Shown here: positions 15,573 through 24,479 of the stretch, one piece after another | Numbering within the stretch: the first letter of the stretch is position 1 | How the letters are laid out: each line of letters opens with the position of its first letter | Source of the DNA: Lentzea albidocapillata | GTDB lineage: Bacteria > Actinomycetota > Actinomycetes > Mycobacteriales > Pseudonocardiaceae | Direction of reading: 5' to 3' | DNA length: 64,000 bases | Assembly: GCF_000719115.1 (NCBI RefSeq) | Contig: NZ_JOEA01000021.1 | Coordinates: forward strand, 1 to 64,000 | Position numbers and translations under genes: made by a program | The notes under the pieces: generated by a model | What the model was told of the DNA's origin: nothing | Databases searched by the model: none | The model's input: the letters and a program-made list of their open reading frames with translations, nothing else

Positions 15573-16235
15573 GTGGCAAGGATCGAAGCGGTCTTCTTCG
15601 ACGTCGGCGAGGTACTGATCGACGAGACCCGCGAATACGGAACCTGGGCAGACTGGCTCGGAGTTCCGCGCCACACGTTCTCCGCCGTGTTCGGCGCCGT
15701 GATCGCCCAAGGGAAGGACTACCGCGAGACCTTCCAGGTGTTCAGGCCGGGGTTCGACCTCGCTGTAGAACGCGAACTCAGGGCTGCAGCAGGGCAGCCG
15801 GAGAGCTTTTCCGAGGAGAACCTGTACAGCGATGCGAGGCCCTGCTTCCAGGCCCTTCAGAGTTCCGGCCTGCGCGTCGGTCTCGCCGGAAACCAGACCG
15901 CACGGGCAGAACAGATTCTCAAGGCACTCGAGTTGCCGGTCGACGTGATCGGCACATCCGACGGCTGGGGAGTCGAAAAGCCGTCACCGGAGTTCTTCGA
16001 TCGGGTGGTCGAAGAGGCCGGCGTTCCCGCGAGTTCGGTGCTGTACGTCGGAGACCGGCTGGACAACGACATCAGTCCGGCTCAGGACGCTGGCATCGCA
16101 ACGGCTCTCGTCCGCCGTGGGCCATGGGGACACATCCTCCGCAAGCCCGAAGTCGAAGAGCGGTGCCTGTTCCTCCTCGACAGCTTGGCCGAGTTGCCTG
16201 CTCGGGTGGCGGCTCATAACGCCGACCACAGCTGA
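15573..16235 (+). CDS. HAD-superfamily hydrolase
   Basis: The 220-residue product starts at GTG 15573, 8 bases after GGGGGAGGA. It has the HAD signature FFDVGEVLIDE, with Asp nucleophile in motif I but Gly-Glu where many family members have DGT. Motif II lies near GLAGNQT, motif III has Lys in WGVEKPSPEFF, and motif IV is YVGDRLDNDISPAQDAG. This is a complete catalytic set for a phosphatase- or dehalogenase-type enzyme with a helical cap. Its stop faces the stop of the XRE/TPR gene with one base between them. Pairs of this HAD type and an XRE regulator recur in actinobacteria, but the substrate is unknown. Confidence 0.82.
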   Translation: MARIEAVFFDVGEVLIDETREYGTWADWLGVPRHTFSAVFGAVIAQGKDYRETFQVFRPGFDLAVERELRAAAGQPESFSEENLYSDARPCFQALQSSGLRVGLAGNQTARAEQILKALELPVDVIGTSDGWGVEKPSPEFFDRVVEEAGVPASSVLYVGDRLDNDISPAQDAGIATALVRRGPWGHILRKPEVEERCLFLLDSLAELPARVAAHNADHS

Positions 16236-16236
16236 G

Positions 16237-17646
16237 TCAGGCTCTCTCGCCCACGCTGGCCAGCGCGCGGACCTGCTCGTCCAGCAGTTCGACGTGGTGC
16301 GCTGTGCTCAGGGCGGCACGCAACTCGGGTACACGCTGGAGCGCGGTGGCGTAGTGGGTACGGCCGACCACGTCGCACGCCTGCTGCGCCGTGGCGAGCG
16401 CTCGGTCAGCGTCGAGTGGCGCCTGCGCTGCAGCGAGGTCGAACAGTAGGACGGCTTGTTGCTTGCCGGCGGTCTCGGCGAGGGTGTCGACCGCCTGTTC
16501 CAGCCTGCATGCGGCACCGCGGTTCTGGCCCGCCAACAGCAATGCGTTGCCGGCAAAACCGTCGAGTCGAGAAGCATCGAAGTAGTCGAGCCAGACCGGA
16601 TCGGTTCCGGCCGTCGTCAGCGCGTCCTCGGCCGAGCGAATACGTGCAAGGCTCGCTTTCGGCTGGCCGGTGCGGGCGGATACCTCGGCATCAACGCAGT
16701 GCAGCCACGAGCGCAACAACGGCCCGGTGCCGTAGCGCGCGTGCGCATGCGCGGCCTTGAGAAAGCCGCGCGCAGGTTGTTCCTGCCCGGCGAAGCCAGG
16801 GACGAACGCTCGATGGGCCAGCACCGCGACCGCCAGAGCGTGATCTTGTGACGCAAAGGCGGCGTCCTCTGCCAGCTGAAAGAACGGTCCTGCGGCATCG
16901 GCACGGTTCAGATCGAAGAAGTTGAGACGTGAGGCGAGAAGGGAAGACTCCGCCACAGCGGCGGCCAGTCGCCTAGGCAACGGTCCATCGACGTCCGACA
17001 CCGACTCGAGCATGCCGGCGCCGAGCTGAACGTGCGCAGCGACGGACTGCAAGAGATCCGATGCCGGGGTGGTCCAGTAGAGCTCACGGTGCGAGGCGGT
17101 GATCGCGGAGTACGCCTCGATTGACTGCGGGTCCAGCCGAGTCCGCTGTTCCTTGGCCAGAGCATCGACGCCGTCGGGAATCGCGAGTCCGTTCGACAGC
17201 AACGCACCCAAGCTCAAACCGAGCAGCCCCTTCAGGAACACGTGTCGGCCAAACTCGGGTTTGCCGCCCAGCAGCACCAGGATCACCTTCTCCGCCACCG
17301 CATCGACGAGCTGCTCGCTCATGGGTATGTAGGTCGCTGCACTCGGGCCAGGTCGGTGCGTCGGACACATCGCCGACTCCTCCTCGGACAGCAGACCGAG
17401 TTCGTCGGCGAGCATTCCGAAGACCAACACGAGGTGCTTCCGGTACCGCGGCTCAGGCTTGCGGTCCCCGGTTTCCCATCGCCGAACGACATCCGCGTTG
17501 AGGCCCGGCCCCGCCTCGTCGCACTGCTTCATGCTCCGCTTGATCTGCTCCACCAGCTCCTCGCGACTCCACCCACGCTGGAGGCGTTGCCAGGTCAACC
17601 GGGTGTTCGGCGGGTGCTTGGGGGCAGACGTCCGACGTGATCCCAC
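16237..17646 (-). CDS. XRE-family regulator with TPR-like sensor region
   Basis: The 469-residue protein has an N-terminal helix-turn-helix (RLTWQRLQRGWSREELVEQI...VVRRWETGDRKPEPRYRKHL). A possible membrane-prone segment follows (FLKGLLGLSLGALLSNGLAIP), then about 280 residues of Ala/Leu-rich helical repeats typical of TPR sensor domains in Streptomyces-type regulators. GTG at 17646 is chosen because AAGGGA sits 8-13 bases upstream and the helix-turn-helix begins soon after. Longer in-frame starts up to 17769 add polar sequence without support. The gene is convergent with the HAD hydrolase. A ligand is not predictable. Confidence 0.78.
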   Translation of the reverse strand: MGSRRTSAPKHPPNTRLTWQRLQRGWSREELVEQIKRSMKQCDEAGPGLNADVVRRWETGDRKPEPRYRKHLVLVFGMLADELGLLSEEESAMCPTHRPGPSAATYIPMSEQLVDAVAEKVILVLLGGKPEFGRHVFLKGLLGLSLGALLSNGLAIPDGVDALAKEQRTRLDPQSIEAYSAITASHRELYWTTPASDLLQSVAAHVQLGAGMLESVSDVDGPLPRRLAAAVAESSLLASRLNFFDLNRADAAGPFFQLAEDAAFASQDHALAVAVLAHRAFVPGFAGQEQPARGFLKAAHAHARYGTGPLLRSWLHCVDAEVSARTGQPKASLARIRSAEDALTTAGTDPVWLDYFDASRLDGFAGNALLLAGQNRGAACRLEQAVDTLAETAGKQQAVLLFDLAAAQAPLDADRALATAQQACDVVGRTHYATALQRVPELRAALSTAHHVELLDEQVRALASVGERA

Positions 17647-17898
17647 CTCATGTCCCTTCGGTCGACTTGACGATGTCTCACCGTGCCCGAGCGTAGGAGC
17701 CGACACCGCCATTTCGCGACGCTGGTCGAGCCATGGACGGGCAACGGACGGTTCGTGGACGGTAGTCAAACGCAGCGTCTGGAGGTTTGATCAACGGTGG
17801 ACAACTACCAGGCGCGAACCTCGGGGGCGTTGACGATCGTGGGCGAGGAGCTGCAGGTGCCGACATGCGGGCAGCGAGTCTTTCGCCGCCCGGTCGCT

Positions 17899-18132
17899 CT
17901 ACTGCGGCAGTCGGAAGCTTCCCCGCCTTACTCCGCCACAGAACGCCTCCCACTCGCCGTGGTCGAAGACCAGGACGGCTCCGTCCGGGTTCCGGCTGTC
18001 CCTGAGACCGACGGCGTCGCAGGTGAAGGAGACCTCGACACACTGGTTGTCCGGCGGGCCGCTGAGGGGCGACTTCTGCCAGTCGACGAAGTTGGTGTCG
18101 AGGTGGCTCTTGTGGGTGTCCTGGATGTACAT
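17899..18132 (-). CDS. DUF397 protein, Scr2-like partner
   Basis: This 77-residue protein has the DUF397 pattern: FVDWQKSPLSGPPDNQCVEVSF, then VGLRDSRNPDGAVLVFDHGEWEAFCGGVRRGSF. It starts at ATG 18132, 40 bases after the stop of the Scr1-type regulator, with GGAGGAGT just upstream. Scr1/Scr2-type pairs are described as toxin-antitoxin-like modules that influence development and antibiotic output in Streptomyces. The order and spacing here fit that arrangement. Which protein is toxic has not been shown for this pair. Confidence 0.88.
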   Translation of the reverse strand: MYIQDTHKSHLDTNFVDWQKSPLSGPPDNQCVEVSFTCDAVGLRDSRNPDGAVLVFDHGEWEAFCGGVRRGSFRLPQ

Positions 18133-18172
18133 CAGTGGCCGTACTCCTCCCGATCTCCAGCCGCGCCAGCGG

Positions 18173-19024
18173 CTACAACGACGCGGCGATGTCGAGCAAC
18201 ATGCGCCGGGTCTGTTCGGGCCCACTGGCCACGGCCTTCTGGTAATCCCAGAGCGTCAGGTACCGCGCCGTGCGCTTGCTGTTGTCGACGTACTCACCGC
18301 CGTCATGCTGCTCAAGGTAAATGATGTCAACCAAGGGCTTCGTGTCATAGCCGAAGATCGTGTAGTCATGCCCTTGGCCCATGTAGTAGCCGACATCGAA
18401 CGGCACGACCTGCAGCTCGACGTTCGGCCGGTCGATGGCCTCGACCAGCTTCATGATCTGCTTCTTCGTGACCTGGCCACCCTCGGTTCGGCGTAGCGCC
18501 GCCTCGTCGATGATGAACCAGAACTGCTGGTCGAGGTTGTCCAACACCTGCTGTCGTCCCAGTCGATTGGCTGTCGACTGGTCGATCTCCTCGACCGTCA
18601 ACGATGGCCGCCACGCGCGGGCGTTCGACCGCATGTACTCCTCGGCCTGCAGCAAGCCGGGGATCATGAGGGCCTGGTACGAGAAGTACCGGTTGCAGCT
18701 GGGCTCCATGTCGACCAGCAACTGAAGATACTGGCGAAACCGCGTGCTGAACGCTCCGCGCTTGGTGCGGCGGTTGCTCTCTGCCTGCAGGTCTCGCGTA
18801 TACGCCCGGTCGGCTTCGTTGGCGCCGACGTGATCGAGCAGCGCATTCAGCTCGATCAACTTGATCCCGCTTCCGGCTTCGATGTGGGCGATCTTCTGCT
18901 GGGTGCAGCCGAGCACCGCTGCGATGTCGTCCTGGGTCACGCCGACGGCTTCGCGCAGCCGAGCGAGCTGGTTGCCGAGGACGACCTTCATCACAGGCGG
19001 CGGCAACTGCAGGTGCTGCGTCAC
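18173..19024 (-). CDS. Scr1-type XRE regulator with DUF5753 domain
   Basis: The 283-residue product starts at GTG 19024, with GGAGGTG 9-15 bases upstream. An N-terminal XRE helix-turn-helix (LARLREAVGVTQDDIAAVLGCTQQKIAHIEAG) is followed by the DUF5753 region with IPGLLQAEEYMR, a Trp/Phe-rich core, LQVVPFDVGYY and DIIYLEQHDGGEYV. These are the hallmarks of Scr1 antitoxin-like regulators. It is followed by its DUF397 partner. The divergent promoter region carries perfect inverted repeats, suggesting autoregulation. Confidence 0.88.
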   Translation of the reverse strand: MTQHLQLPPPVMKVVLGNQLARLREAVGVTQDDIAAVLGCTQQKIAHIEAGSGIKLIELNALLDHVGANEADRAYTRDLQAESNRRTKRGAFSTRFRQYLQLLVDMEPSCNRYFSYQALMIPGLLQAEEYMRSNARAWRPSLTVEEIDQSTANRLGRQQVLDNLDQQFWFIIDEAALRRTEGGQVTKKQIMKLVEAIDRPNVELQVVPFDVGYYMGQGHDYTIFGYDTKPLVDIIYLEQHDGGEYVDNSKRTARYLTLWDYQKAVASGPEQTRRMLLDIAASL

Positions 19025-19095
19025 AGAGTCGTTCACCTCCACAGGGTGTCCGGTTGCGGAACGTGCACGCAATTCACCCAATCGGCGACAACCTT

Positions 19096-19177
19096 AATCT
19101 GTGTACACAAGTTATGGTTGGTTGCGCGGTAGCAGGTCCATAACCACGAGAGACCGGTGAACATGAGTACACAGATT
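19096..19177. promoter_or_regulatory. Nested inverted repeats in Scr1 divergent promoter
   Basis: AATCTGTGTAC (19096-19106) recurs as its exact reverse complement GTACACAGATT (19167-19177). Between them GTTATGG (19111-19117) pairs with CCATAAC (19139-19145), and TGTGTACACA (19100-19109) is itself a perfect palindrome. The set lies between the Scr1 gene and the plus-strand small genes. It is a strong candidate for cooperative repressor binding or looping. Confidence 0.65.
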
Positions 19178-19324
19178 ACCGTCGCTGCGATGATCACCGT
19201 AGTCGCCACAGCGGTTGATGGACGTCGTGAGCGTCCATCGCGCAGGCGGCGCACCGTCGCTGGTATCGATCTCCGTGTCACCGGTCGATCGGATCGACGG
19301 GTTCCGACGCATGACACCACTTGA
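19163..19324 (+). CDS. Short hypothetical protein
   Basis: A 53-residue frame begins with an ATG at 19163 preceded by GAGAG, giving a hydrophobic start (MSTQITVAAMITVVATAVDG) followed by an Arg-rich tail. It overlaps the next small gene by 14 bases. It could encode a small membrane peptide. Alternatively it is untranslated operator DNA, since the right arm of the 11-base inverted repeat lies inside its first codons. No family recognised. Confidence 0.3.
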   Translation: MSTQITVAAMITVVATAVDGRRERPSRRRRTVAGIDLRVTGRSDRRVPTHDTT

Positions 19325-19550
19325 GGCCACAGTTCCGGTTGTCGTGAACCTGACCCTGTTGCAAGCCGCAGTGCTCGCCAGGGCAGCGGTGGTGGTCACT
19401 TCCGCACTGGACTGCAAGGACGCGAACGCCGCCGCACAAGGGCTGCTCATGTTCCGCCAAGCCGTCGCGCATGCCGTATCGAACGACACGACGCACCACT
19501 CGACCGAACAGCTGCGGCCGGTCAATCGGCCTCGCCGCCGTGCCGGCTAG
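19311..19550 (+). CDS. Small hypothetical protein
   Basis: A 79-residue product starts at ATG 19311. The central region ([47 protein letters not shown]) predicts one or two amphipathic helices, and the tail is Arg/Pro-rich. It stands first in a plus-strand series leading to another Scr1-type regulator. No family was recognised and no strong ribosome-binding site is visible. Confidence 0.4.
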
Positions 19551-19570
19551 CCATCGAAAGGCTGGAGGCC

Positions 19571-19915
19571 ATGAGCAACCTGGTCTTGTTCGCGGGACTT
19601 CGTCAAAGTCTCGACGATCACCTTGAGCGGGTATCGCGTGTCGCCGTCGATGGTGATGCCGGATCTGCGCTGGCGGTGATGCGGCAGGACGTTCCAGGTC
19701 TGGTGGCCGCGCTGCGGGTGCTGGCCGACGAGCATCAGCCGGATGAGAACGGCTGCTGCAGGAAGTGCCGCAGCGGACCGTTCTGGCGCAGGGTGGCGGC
19801 GCCGTGCCGGATGCTGCTCAACGTGCACATCGCCGTCGGGGCGGCGATGGCGACAACACGCGCCTGCTCCAGTTCGCCGCGGCGGCACAGGTTACGAACG
19901 TCCTCATTGGACTGA
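19571..19915 (+). CDS. Small hypothetical protein with Cys motif
   Basis: A 114-residue product starts at ATG 19571, with AAAGG at 19557-19561. A helical N-terminal half ([15 protein letters not shown]...[19 protein letters not shown]) is followed by [20 protein letters not shown], a likely small zinc-binding knuckle. Proteins with an HxPDxxGxCxxCR pattern of this size are frequent next to regulators in Pseudonocardiaceae, from memory, without assigned function. It lies 46 bases before an Scr1-type regulator and may share its transcript. Confidence 0.6.
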
Positions 19916-19961
19916 AGTAGGTCGCCCTCGAAATCTTCTTACCAGTGCAAGGAACTCGGAT

Positions 19962-20849
19962 ATGCCAAAGAGGCTCTCGACCGCACGTGGTCGCGAATTC
20001 GGTGAGGGTATGCGAAAGGCGATCGCGAACGCTGGCCTGAGCGCACGCGAGGTCGCCGAGCTGCTGGACTGGGACGAGGCCAAAGTCTCGAACGTGTTGA
20101 CCGGGAAGGGTGGCGTCAGCAAGCTCGAAGTCGCGTTGTTGCTGGGTGTGTGCAGGGTCGAGGCCGCTGAGCGCGATCGCCTCCTCGCGTTGTTCCCAGT
20201 GAGGCAAATTCAGGGCTGGTGGCAGCAACACGGAGCGTGCGCACCGATCCGGCCGAGCACTGCGCACGCGCACGTCGCCAAGGCGAAGACTCTGGTCTGC
20301 TGGCAGCCGCATGTGGTGCCGATCTTCCTCCGGACGGACGCCTACATGCGTGAACTGCTGGTCGCGTCCGCCACTGCGCCGGCGGATGAGCTTGAGGATC
20401 GCTTGCATGCGCAGTCCGAGTTGAGGGCACTGCTCGGCAACCGGCTGGCCTGCACCTTCTTCATCCACGAGTTCGCTCTCCAGCTTCAAGTCGGCGGACC
20501 TGCGGCACATGCCGACCAGATACATCACCTGATGTTCATGGCGAACTGGAAGAACATCGAGATCCGCGTCGTGCCCGCCGAGGTCGGGGCCCACGCGGGC
20601 GTCGCCGGTCCGTTCTGGCACTTGAAGTCCACGAAGTACGAGCCTGTGGTCTGGGTGGAGGCCGAGAACTCCAGCCTCTTCATCGAGAAGAAGGAGTCGA
20701 TCACAGGCTACGAGGCGGTGGCTCGCGAACTCGACAGAGTGAGCCTGGACAGGCAGAAGTCGATCAAGTTCATCGACCGCCTGCACACAAGTTTGCGAGA
20801 ACCGGCAGGACAAAGCGAACCAGGTTGTGACGAGGAGACAGAACAATGA
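19962..20849 (+). CDS. Scr1-type XRE regulator (DUF5753), second copy
   Basis: The 295-residue protein has an ATG at 19962 with AAGGA upstream. The helix-turn-helix spans about residues 10-60 (LSAREVAELLDWDEAKVSNVLTGKGG). The sensor region shows LVCWQPHVVPIFLRTDAYMREL, FFIHEFALQLQVGGP and IEIRVVPAEVGAHAGVAGPFW, the conserved DUF5753 order. No DUF397 gene follows. Instead, a 2-TM membrane protein overlaps its stop codon by 4 bases, so the two are probably co-translated. That is a different partner from the usual one. Confidence 0.85.
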   Translation: MPKRLSTARGREFGEGMRKAIANAGLSAREVAELLDWDEAKVSNVLTGKGGVSKLEVALLLGVCRVEAAERDRLLALFPVRQIQGWWQQHGACAPIRPSTAHAHVAKAKTLVCWQPHVVPIFLRTDAYMRELLVASATAPADELEDRLHAQSELRALLGNRLACTFFIHEFALQLQVGGPAAHADQIHHLMFMANWKNIEIRVVPAEVGAHAGVAGPFWHLKSTKYEPVVWVEAENSSLFIEKKESITGYEAVARELDRVSLDRQKSIKFIDRLHTSLREPAGQSEPGCDEETEQ

Positions 20850-21223
20850 CCGAGACTGGAGTGCACCTGTTCGATGTCGCCGCGGTGAAGGCTGTGGCCG
20901 CGCAACTCAACGAAGCAACAGAGAGAGGGCGGCGGCAGGACCGTCGGCTGAGGCAAGGAGTTCGAGGTGAGGTCGATCAACTGATCCGCTTTGGACCGTC
21001 GCGTTTGCCTCAGACGTCGGTAGTCGTGGTTCTGCTTGCGCTCGCGGCGTGCGGAGCCTGGGGCTTCCTGTGGGGGGCCACAACGGGAAGTTGGGTGGCT
21101 GCGGCTCTCTTCGTTGTTCTTCTGACGTTGGGAGTCTTCCTCCTCGACCAGGTGTGGCTGATGCAGAAGCGTGAGGACGCACTGAAGGTCGGCCTCTACG
21201 TCGCAGCCACGAACCAAGACTGA
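20846..21223 (+). CDS. Small two-TM membrane protein
   Basis: The 125-residue product has an ATG in the ATGA overlap with the preceding Scr1-type regulator. Its N-terminal ~60 residues are charged and helical, followed by two predicted membrane helices (about SVVVVLLALAACGAWGFLWG and WVAAALFVVLLTLGVFLLD) and a short C-terminal tail. No enzyme motif is present. The strict coupling to a regulator suggests an effector or signal-sensing partner, by analogy with Scr2, but this is only inferred from context. Confidence 0.65.
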   Translation: MTETGVHLFDVAAVKAVAAQLNEATERGRRQDRRLRQGVRGEVDQLIRFGPSRLPQTSVVVVLLALAACGAWGFLWGATTGSWVAAALFVVLLTLGVFLLDQVWLMQKREDALKVGLYVAATNQD

Positions 21224-21231
21224 GATCCCCT

Positions 21232-22116
21232 ATGCCCAAAGACTTCCGGGCCACCACGCTCGAGCGTGCTATCGGGCGGCAGCTGGCCGCGTGGCGCGAC
21301 GAGCGCGAGCTGAGCCTCAGCGAAGCTGGCCAGCGTGTGGGCTTCAGCAGCGCGAAGCTGTCCATGATGGAAAACGCGGTGCAGCCCTCGGCGCCTGTGG
21401 ACGTCATGGCGCTCGGGTATGTCTACAAGGTGCCCACTCCGGAATGGCAAGCCGTGGTGCTTCGCGCGCAGCACGCGGCACGAGTCCGTACGAGCACGCT
21501 CAATAACGCGCTGCACCTTGATCCGGCCGCGGACTTCGCGAACCTCGTGTTCGAGGCGTCAAGGCTGCGTGCGTTCACGACCGATCTCGTTCCCACGGTC
21601 CTTCAAACTCCCCAGTACACGAACGCCGTGATGCACCACGATGACCCGGTACGCAGCGCGCGGCTGGCCACGGTGCGCGAGGCGTGGGCAACACGCCCTA
21701 ACGGCAAAGATCCACTTGTAGTCGAGGCGGTCTTTTCCGAGTCCGTGCTGAGACGGGTGGTCGGCGGGCCACGAGCGATGAAGGCCCAGCTGTTGCACCT
21801 GATGGAGATCAGCGAGCATCCGACGGTGAGCGTCCAGGTCTTGCCACACAGTACTGGGGCCTACCCGGCGATGGGCTCGCCCTTCACCTTGCTCGACTTC
21901 CCACACCGCCAACACAACGACGTCGCGTACCTGGAGACGTTCATCAAGGCCGAGTACGTCGAGGACCCGGTGCTGACCGAGCAATGTGCTCAGCGGTTCA
22001 CGAGCCTGCAGCAGCTTGCGCTCGACCCCGGCGAATCGCTGGAACTCATCGCCGAAGCCGCCGCTGAGCCGTGGTGGACAGGCATGCGTCGAGATTCTCC
22101 GACCACTGGCTGCTGA
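21232..22116 (+). CDS. Scr1-type XRE regulator (DUF5753), third copy
   Basis: The 294-residue product starts at ATG 21232, 8 bases after the membrane-protein gene, so all three are likely one operon. The helix-turn-helix is in ERELSLSEAGQRVGFSSAKLSMMEN. The DUF5753 core has TTDLVPTVLQTPQYTNAV, VSVQVLPHSTGAYPAMGSPFTLL and DVAYLETFIKAEYVED. No DUF397 gene lies downstream. Two regulators of the same family in one transcript may form heterodimers or reflect duplication; sequence similarity between them is low. Confidence 0.85.
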   Translation: MPKDFRATTLERAIGRQLAAWRDERELSLSEAGQRVGFSSAKLSMMENAVQPSAPVDVMALGYVYKVPTPEWQAVVLRAQHAARVRTSTLNNALHLDPAADFANLVFEASRLRAFTTDLVPTVLQTPQYTNAVMHHDDPVRSARLATVREAWATRPNGKDPLVVEAVFSESVLRRVVGGPRAMKAQLLHLMEISEHPTVSVQVLPHSTGAYPAMGSPFTLLDFPHRQHNDVAYLETFIKAEYVEDPVLTEQCAQRFTSLQQLALDPGESLELIAEAAAEPWWTGMRRDSPTTGC

Positions 22117-22402
22117 ACGCCTCGCCACGGTAGTGAACACGTTGACTTGCTGTTGAAGGCAACAAAGGATGATTGAACGGGTCGGCGACCTGGAAGAGGC
22201 GGCGCAGATGAAGATGGTGCCCTCCTTGGGTGACGTTGGTCTGCCCGCGGAAGTCACCTGTTCGAGCGGCTGGTCACACGCGAAACCTTCTGGCCGCTGA
22301 TCTTTCGTAACGTCGGTGAAAGATGACGTCACCTGCCTGACGTGAAATGGCCGACGCCCCATCCTCGGGTGGCGTGAAGGGCCTGCGGACCACCCGGCTG
22401 CG

Positions 22403-22795
22403 CTACTTGATCTCAGCTTGGCATGCGCCGGTGTCGCTCTTGTTGATGACCAAGTGGTCTGTCTCATCCGCGATCCAGCAACTAGGTGGGAGATACGCAT
22501 CGTTTCCAGAAGCCTGAACCCTTACGACCGTTCCAACCGGAACGGTAAGCTTCTTGGTCCACACACCGCTGACGCTCTCGGGACCGCAAGTGGCAATCTT
22601 GTCGCTCTGGATGCACGTGTATCGGACCTGAACACCCACGAATGAGGTTGCTGCCCCGATCGTGATGGTCATCATTGGTGTCGGAGGTGCCGTAGAAGAC
22701 GCCGCAACCGGCGAAGGTCCGCCGTTGGAACACGCGGCAGCGGCCAGCGCGATCACAGCAAAGGAGATCCCGGCTTGGGCTGTCGACTTGAACAT
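22403..22795 (-). CDS. Small lipoprotein
   Basis: The 130-residue product begins with a lipoprotein signal peptide: basic start, hydrophobic core, and lipobox AAAC with lipidated Cys22, followed by a Ser/Pro/Thr linker. The remaining ~85 residues are beta-rich with four Cys (CIQSDKIATCG, CWIA, TGACQ) that could form two disulfides. This resembles the small Ig-like Mycobacterium/actinobacterial MmpS-like lipoproteins in layout only. It is anchored outside the membrane. About 290 bases downstream (22117-22402) show no further gene. Confidence 0.7.
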   Translation of the reverse strand: MFKSTAQAGISFAVIALAAAACSNGGPSPVAASSTAPPTPMMTITIGAATSFVGVQVRYTCIQSDKIATCGPESVSGVWTKKLTVPVGTVVRVQASGNDAYLPPSCWIADETDHLVINKSDTGACQAEIK

Positions 22796-22912
22796 GCGAT
22801 CTCCTCACCAGGGGACTCGTGAGCCCCGTTGCTTGTCCTCCTGCCATCGCGCCAAGTCCTCTGGGCGTTATCTGCTGTGGCTGACTCGTCGTCGCGGTGT
22901 CACGCTCGCGCC

Positions 22913-23242
22913 ATGAACGAGAGCTTGTACTTCCTGCTCCGAGGCGGACCGCATGACGGCAAGTTCTGGCCTATCGGAGAGGCTTCAGCGGACGGCAATT
23001 TGCTTCCCAGGAAGCAGATTCGGGACCAAACCCGCCTCGTTCTACGAACGCACGGAGGAGGCGCCGATGCTGGCGACGTCCAAGCCAGCACCGAGCAGTT
23101 CACGCCGGCGGAGCGCGCTCGCGTCACGATGTTGTGCGCGGACGCCTCCTCGACGGCGCGCACGCTAAGCAACCGCAGCCTTGGTGAGATCTCTGCGCCC
23201 AGATCTAGCGCCGCTGGCAGCGATCCCGCACCTCGGCGATGA
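22913..23242 (+). pseudogene. RGGPHDG-type hypothetical, probably frameshifted
   Basis: The frame starts MNESLYFLLRGGPHDGKFWPIGE, a pattern common at the N-terminus of short actinobacterial hypotheticals. Family-like wording then continues better in another frame (ASFYERTEEAP, from about 23036) than in the opened one. The annotated frame runs on to 23242, overlapping the 3' end of the opposite EcsC-like gene. A frameshift around 23000-23040 is the simplest reading. Low certainty. Confidence 0.35.
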
Positions 23243-24308
23243 CTACCTTCTCTTGCGTATTGAGATCTCCGTCGACGGTGCCGACCCGTTCGGCGGCGTG
23301 GACAACGTCACTGAGATCCCCAGGCTCGGCGTCGACGCGGTGCCATACCTCGTCCGCGTCGATGTTGACGACATTGGCGAGTTGCTCGTCGTCGACCTGA
23401 TGCCGTTCCCGGGCAAGCCTCGTCAGCTGGCGGAACAGCAGGCGCTCGGCATCAGTGATCTTGCCGTCTGAGTTGATCACCAGCCACGCGATCCACAGCA
23501 TCAGCTGCGGATGCTGCGTACGTCGGATCAGAGTGTCAGCGAGTTCGATCACCTCTGCGTCGTCACGAAACACGGACTTGGCATGGCGTCCCGCCGCCAA
23601 GGTCGTGTAGCGGTTCATCAGGATGGTGAGAGGGATCCCGACGCCGGGAATGGCGAATTTGATGACGTTGCGTTGCAGGAGATGTCGTCCGACGAACGGA
23701 AGACTTCTCGCGGCGGCAAGCACCGGGCCGGAGTAGTACTTCTTGAGGACCTGCCGGACCACGCCAGGTACGAACTTGAGACTGCTGCGAGCGGCTTCTC
23801 CCGCCTTGATGCCGAATGCCACCCGGACGAGTTTCATCATGTCCTCGGGGTCGTCCAAGTCCAGGGGAATCCGGTAGATCACCGCGACGTCGTAGGCCAG
23901 GCGCATCTGCAGCTGGCTGATGTACGTCAGGTCAACCATGAAGGTGATGACGCCTGCCGGCACGGTGGCGGGACTGGCCCCACCTAACGTCCCGATGGTG
24001 GCGGCGACCGTCCCGGCATAGAGGCTGGAACTGATCCCGCCTGCGATCATGGCGTACTTTGCCGCCAGCTTGATCTGCTGCCCGGCGATACCGTCCGCGG
24101 GCACGCCCTCGTACTTCTGCTGAAAGTACTCCCACGTGGCTTTCTCGGTGTATGACCGTAGTGCCTGGCCGCAGAGTCTCGTGAACCAGCCACCCGACTT
24201 GATGTCGTCCGCGCTCAGCCCTGTGACAAACTCCCGCAGCTCGGCGCGCTCCTTGTCGACAGCTTCGCGGTCGTCATCGTTGACGGAGATGGGCGGTACT
24301 TCGGTCAC
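23205..24308 (-). CDS. EcsC-like protein with TerB-like C-terminal domain
   Basis: The 367-residue product starts at GTG 24308 after GGGAGA. Residues ~60-270 are glycine- and alanine-rich with amphipathic or hydrophobic stretches (AKYAMIAGGISSSLYAGTVAATIG, VPAGVITFMVDLTYISQLQMRLAYDVAVIY, VIKFAIPGVGIPLTILMN), which fit the EcsC family. The last ~90 residues (HPQLMLWIAWLVINSDGKITDAERLLFRQL) resemble a TerB/DjlA-type acidic metal-binding helical domain. EcsC-type proteins are membrane-associated with unclear function. TerB-like domains occur in stress and phage-defence contexts. Next to a GmrSD-like gene, a defence link is possible but unproven. Confidence 0.6.
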   Translation of the reverse strand: MTEVPPISVNDDDREAVDKERAELREFVTGLSADDIKSGGWFTRLCGQALRSYTEKATWEYFQQKYEGVPADGIAGQQIKLAAKYAMIAGGISSSLYAGTVAATIGTLGGASPATVPAGVITFMVDLTYISQLQMRLAYDVAVIYRIPLDLDDPEDMMKLVRVAFGIKAGEAARSSLKFVPGVVRQVLKKYYSGPVLAAARSLPFVGRHLLQRNVIKFAIPGVGIPLTILMNRYTTLAAGRHAKSVFRDDAEVIELADTLIRRTQHPQLMLWIAWLVINSDGKITDAERLLFRQLTRLARERHQVDDEQLANVVNIDADEVWHRVDAEPGDLSDVVHAAERVGTVDGDLNTQEKVVIAEVRDRCQRR

Positions 24309-24479
24309 AGCGGGTCTCCCAGATAGTTCAGCGACCTGGCAAGGTTGCAGATATGGGCAGAGGAGCCGTGGCACCCGCCCGATCCCGTCGCTCCTGGTTG
24401 GACGGAGGCAGGTTCGACATCGTCGGTGAGGTCGCGGACTGCCGTGTTCGCGAGCTGCAACAGGATTCTGTCCGGCGAT

